From positions 1 to 64,000 of the forward strand of contig CACYGW010000003.1 of the NCBI GenBank assembly GCA_902774045.1: a DNA stretch of 64,000 nucleotides. The letters run 5' to 3'. A program made the position numbers and the translations under genes. Origin of the DNA: an uncultured Bacteroidia bacterium. GTDB lineage: Bacteria > Bacteroidota > Bacteroidia > Bacteroidales > UBA932. Shown here piece by piece: positions 62,011 to 64,000 of this stretch (position 1 is its first letter; each line of letters opens with the position of its first letter). Below the pieces are notes generated by a model. It made no database searches, was not told where the DNA came from, and saw only the letters and a program-made list of their open reading frames with translations.

Positions 62011-62703
62011 TTAGAATAGCTTTTTTCTGGATACCGTGGCCACAAAATCCTTAAGGTAGAAAGGCTCAAAGTACGCCACATCCCTGAATTCCCCCTTGTC
62101 AAAGGCCGCTGTCGCCGGCCTTAGGAGTCCCTTTGCACAAGGGCATCGCTGGATGAACCCGGCGGCGGGAGATTTTATGGTATCGCGGCACTTTCCGGCC
62201 CCATCGCCAATGAAAAGGACCTTCCCCTTTGAAAGATATCCGTCAAAACTGTTTTCATCTATTATTTGGGCCGATACTTTCGTGAGCCGCTCTCCGGCAC
62301 TGCTGAACACGGCCGTGTAAACCTCCATCCTGCGGGCATCTATCATAGGGACAATGTAATCATACCCCTGCGTTTCTTTATTGTCGATAGCTTCCCATAC
62401 AAGGCACTCAAGGCTGCCTGCAGCCAGAAGGGGCACTCCGGCCCCGAAGCAAAGCCCCTTTGCCGATGAAACGCCAACCCTTAGCCCCGTGTAGGAGCCA
62501 GGCCCCATACATACGCATACGGCATCCAGGTCCTTTGCCTTCCAGCCCTGAGAATCAAGAGCTTCTTTAATGAAGGGGGCTGTAAGCGAGGACTGATTGC
62601 GCGGAGCGCCGGCATCATCGACATAAAAAATAATATTACCTCCGGAAGCCAGGGCTACGGAGGTGCGTGCAGTGGATGTATCTATGAGTAAGAGTTTTGC
62701 CAT
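62011..62703 (-). CDS. tsaB: tRNA threonylcarbamoyladenosine biosynthesis protein TsaB
   Basis: Partner of TsaD and TsaE in making t6A37 in ANN-decoding tRNAs. The 230-residue ASKHA-fold protein has LLLIDTSTARTSVALA, the conserved VCVCMGPGSYTGLRVGVSSAKGLCFG and MIDARRMEVYTAVF. I start at MAKLLLIDTS (62703); two codons upstream an ATG is also possible. It follows cvpA by 10 nt on the minus strand. Confidence 0.94.
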   Translation of the reverse strand: MAKLLLIDTSTARTSVALASGGNIIFYVDDAGAPRNQSSLTAPFIKEALDSQGWKAKDLDAVCVCMGPGSYTGLRVGVSSAKGLCFGAGVPLLAAGSLECLVWEAIDNKETQGYDYIVPMIDARRMEVYTAVFSSAGERLTKVSAQIIDENSFDGYLSKGKVLFIGDGAGKCRDTIKSPAAGFIQRCPCAKGLLRPATAAFDKGEFRDVAYFEPFYLKDFVATVSRKKLF

Positions 62704-62713
62704 AAGCACGCGT

Positions 62714-63202
62714 TTAAGGAAGTAATTCTTTGAAATAAGGGAAGACGGAGTAGGCTACGTCTTTAAGAGGCTCGTATAGCAATGACTCCCCAAGGTCTTT
62801 GGGCGACACCCATCCGTATTTTGTGTTGAGGGTGTTGAAGAGCATTACAAGAAGCCCCAGCACAAGCACTACTTTTATGACCGCAAACACGGCGCCCAGG
62901 AGTTTGTCCAGCCAGCCCAGAAGAGCCAGCTTTACAATCTTCTTAAGCCCCTGCCCTATAAGATGGAAAACTAGGATGGCTGCGATAAGTATGAGAGCAA
63001 AGCCTATTGCGTGCAGCACTTCAGGAGAGGCTTTTACCAAGGAGGCTATTGCGTTACCTATCAGGCCTGCGAACCTGAAAGCCAGCCAACTACCCACAAT
63101 AAGAGCCGCAATAGCTGCTGCCTGAACCATAAAACCTTGTTTTATCCCCTTGAAAATGAAAGGGATGAAAATGACGATTATTATGATGTCCAGTACGTTC
63201 AT
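62714..63202 (-). CDS. CvpA family inner-membrane protein
   Basis: A 162-residue protein with four membrane helices (roughly 4-20, 25-47, 62-86, 102-126). N-terminal VLDIIIIVIFIPFIFKGIKQGF and the following IVGSWLAFRFAG fit CvpA (colicin V production protein), linked to envelope homeostasis in E. coli. The exact role is not known. It is co-directional with tsaB and divergent from ileS. Confidence 0.88.
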   Translation of the reverse strand: MNVLDIIIIVIFIPFIFKGIKQGFMVQAAAIAALIVGSWLAFRFAGLIGNAIASLVKASPEVLHAIGFALILIAAILVFHLIGQGLKKIVKLALLGWLDKLLGAVFAVIKVVLVLGLLVMLFNTLNTKYGWVSPKDLGESLLYEPLKDVAYSVFPYFKELLP

Positions 63203-63205
63203 TAT

Positions 63206-63236
63206 TTTGAATAGATGTCTAAAATGATTATCTTTG
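63206..63236 (+). promoter_or_regulatory. Consensus promoter for ileS
   Basis: TTTG at 63206-63209 lies exactly 19 nt before TATCTTTG at 63229-63236, the best promoter match in the window. The ileS ATG at 63288 is 51 nt further on. No T-box or other leader structure is visible. Confidence 0.8.
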
Positions 63237-63287
63237 CAGACTATTGTTTAGTACGCTACAAAGATAATAAAAAAACTTGATTTGTAA

Positions 63288-64000
63288 TGTTTAAAGAGTA
63301 TAAAGGCCTTGATTTGGTTGCCGCAGGAGCGGATATTCTGGATAAATGGAAGAAGGAAGACGCCTTTGGGCAGTCGCTGCGCATCAGGGAGGGAGCCCCG
63401 GAGTTTATTTTCTTCGAAGGACCGCCTTCCGCCAACGGAATGCCTGGCATTCACCACGTTATGGCCCGTTCCATAAAGGACGCCATCTGCCGTTATAAGA
63501 CGCAGACAGGGTACAAGGTGGCCAGAAAGGCAGGATGGGATACCCACGGACTGCCCGTAGAACTTGGAGTAGAGAAAAAACTCGGCATTACTAAGGCCGA
63601 TATCGGCGAGAAGATTTCCGTAGAAGAATACAATGCTACCTGCCGCAAGGAGGTGATGAAATATACCAAGGAGTGGGTTAACCTCACGGAGCGCATAGGC
63701 TACTGGGTAGATATGGACAACCCTTACGTAACCTACGAGAACGAGTACATAGAGACTCTGTGGTATCTGCTTAAGAAGATTTACGACAAGGGCCTTCTGT
63801 ACAAGGGATTTACAATTCAGCCCTTCTCTCCTACGGACGGTACCGGCCTTAGCTCCCACGAGCTTAACCAGCCTGGGTGCTACAGGGATGTAACGGATAC
63901 TACCGCTACCGTGCAGTTCGAGGTTATAAAGGATGGCACTTCCCAGCCTTTGTTCGGAACCGAGTCCCTGCCTGTTTATATTCTGGCCTGGACCACCACC
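63288..64000 (+). CDS. ileS: Isoleucyl-tRNA synthetase, N-terminal part
   Basis: The frame opens at ATG 63288 (MFKEYKGLDL) and runs off the window without a stop after about 237 residues. It contains the HIGH element as PPSANGMPGIHHVMARSIKD, followed by KAGWDTHGLPVELGVEKKLG and WVDMDNPYVTYEN, all typical of IleRS. The last visible residues, LPVYILAWTTT, are the start of the editing domain. It charges tRNA-Ile; the KMSKS loop and C-terminus lie outside. Confidence 0.96.

Overview
The window reads as chromosomal DNA of a Bacteroidota bacterium, most likely an uncultured gut-type Bacteroidales. The evidence is a SusC/SusD pair, a BACON-domain lipoprotein, small families typical of the phylum (DUF1460, DUF3127, DUF4783, DUF2490), a fused glycogen synthase-phosphorylase, many genes without a Shine-Dalgarno sequence, and repeated TAnnTTTG promoter boxes, in the best case with TTTG 19 nt upstream. 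Rank below order is inference. The DNA is dense and housekeeping in character. No phage, insertion sequence, CRISPR array or tRNA gene was seen.

Layout. 1-450 is the end of an rRNA operon (23S 3' end, 5S, terminator), with a 37-bp tandem duplication of the 5S 3' end. 451-1046 has no gene and carries several palindromic repeats, including a 113-bp element in two copies. 1047-7325 holds a DUF1460 protein, enolase, an organophosphate-type MFS transporter and a CBM20-GH77 4-alpha-glucanotransferase; recQ follows on the minus strand. 9718-16528 is a plus-strand run: FKBP isomerase, DUF3127 protein, DUF308 membrane protein, dnaG, metG and a lipoprotein. 16525-19232 is a minus-strand set: O-methyltransferase, M16 peptidase and a secreted protein. 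dnaX and lptB follow, then rnpB and an NtrC-like regulator on the minus strand.

23633-34347 holds cmk-ispH, efp, a DUF4783 protein, rlmH with a 1177-residue sensor kinase, a minus-strand operon engB-prs-small cysteine protein-der, and an M48 lipoprotein protease. 34428-39457 is the susC/susD pair. 39557-46664 contains CotH and DUF2490 genes, divergent from a GH125 mannosidase, a secreted nuclease and an orphan TonB plug protein, followed by xseA and xseB.

46648-58343 is a glycogen locus: branching enzyme, debranching enzyme, GT4 synthase, a GH57 amylase homologue with a changed catalytic residue, and a 1410-residue GT3 synthase-GT35 phosphorylase fusion. ribF overlaps its end. The end of the window holds greA with a leader hairpin, a HIT protein, a thioredoxin-fold lipoprotein lacking CxxC, a tyrosine phenol-lyase-like gene, tsaB, cvpA and the start of ileS.

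Together the genes give DNA replication and repair (dnaG, dnaX, recQ, xseAB), translation (metG, ileS, efp, rlmH, tsaB, engB, der), and a full glycogen cycle of synthesis, branching, phosphorolysis, debranching and oligoglucan recycling by MalQ. The best candidates for new biology are the structured repeat family after the rRNA operon, the GH57 homologue inside the glycogen operon, the NtrC-like regulator without a DNA-binding domain, and the orphan plug lipoprotein. None amounts to a clearly new multi-gene system.
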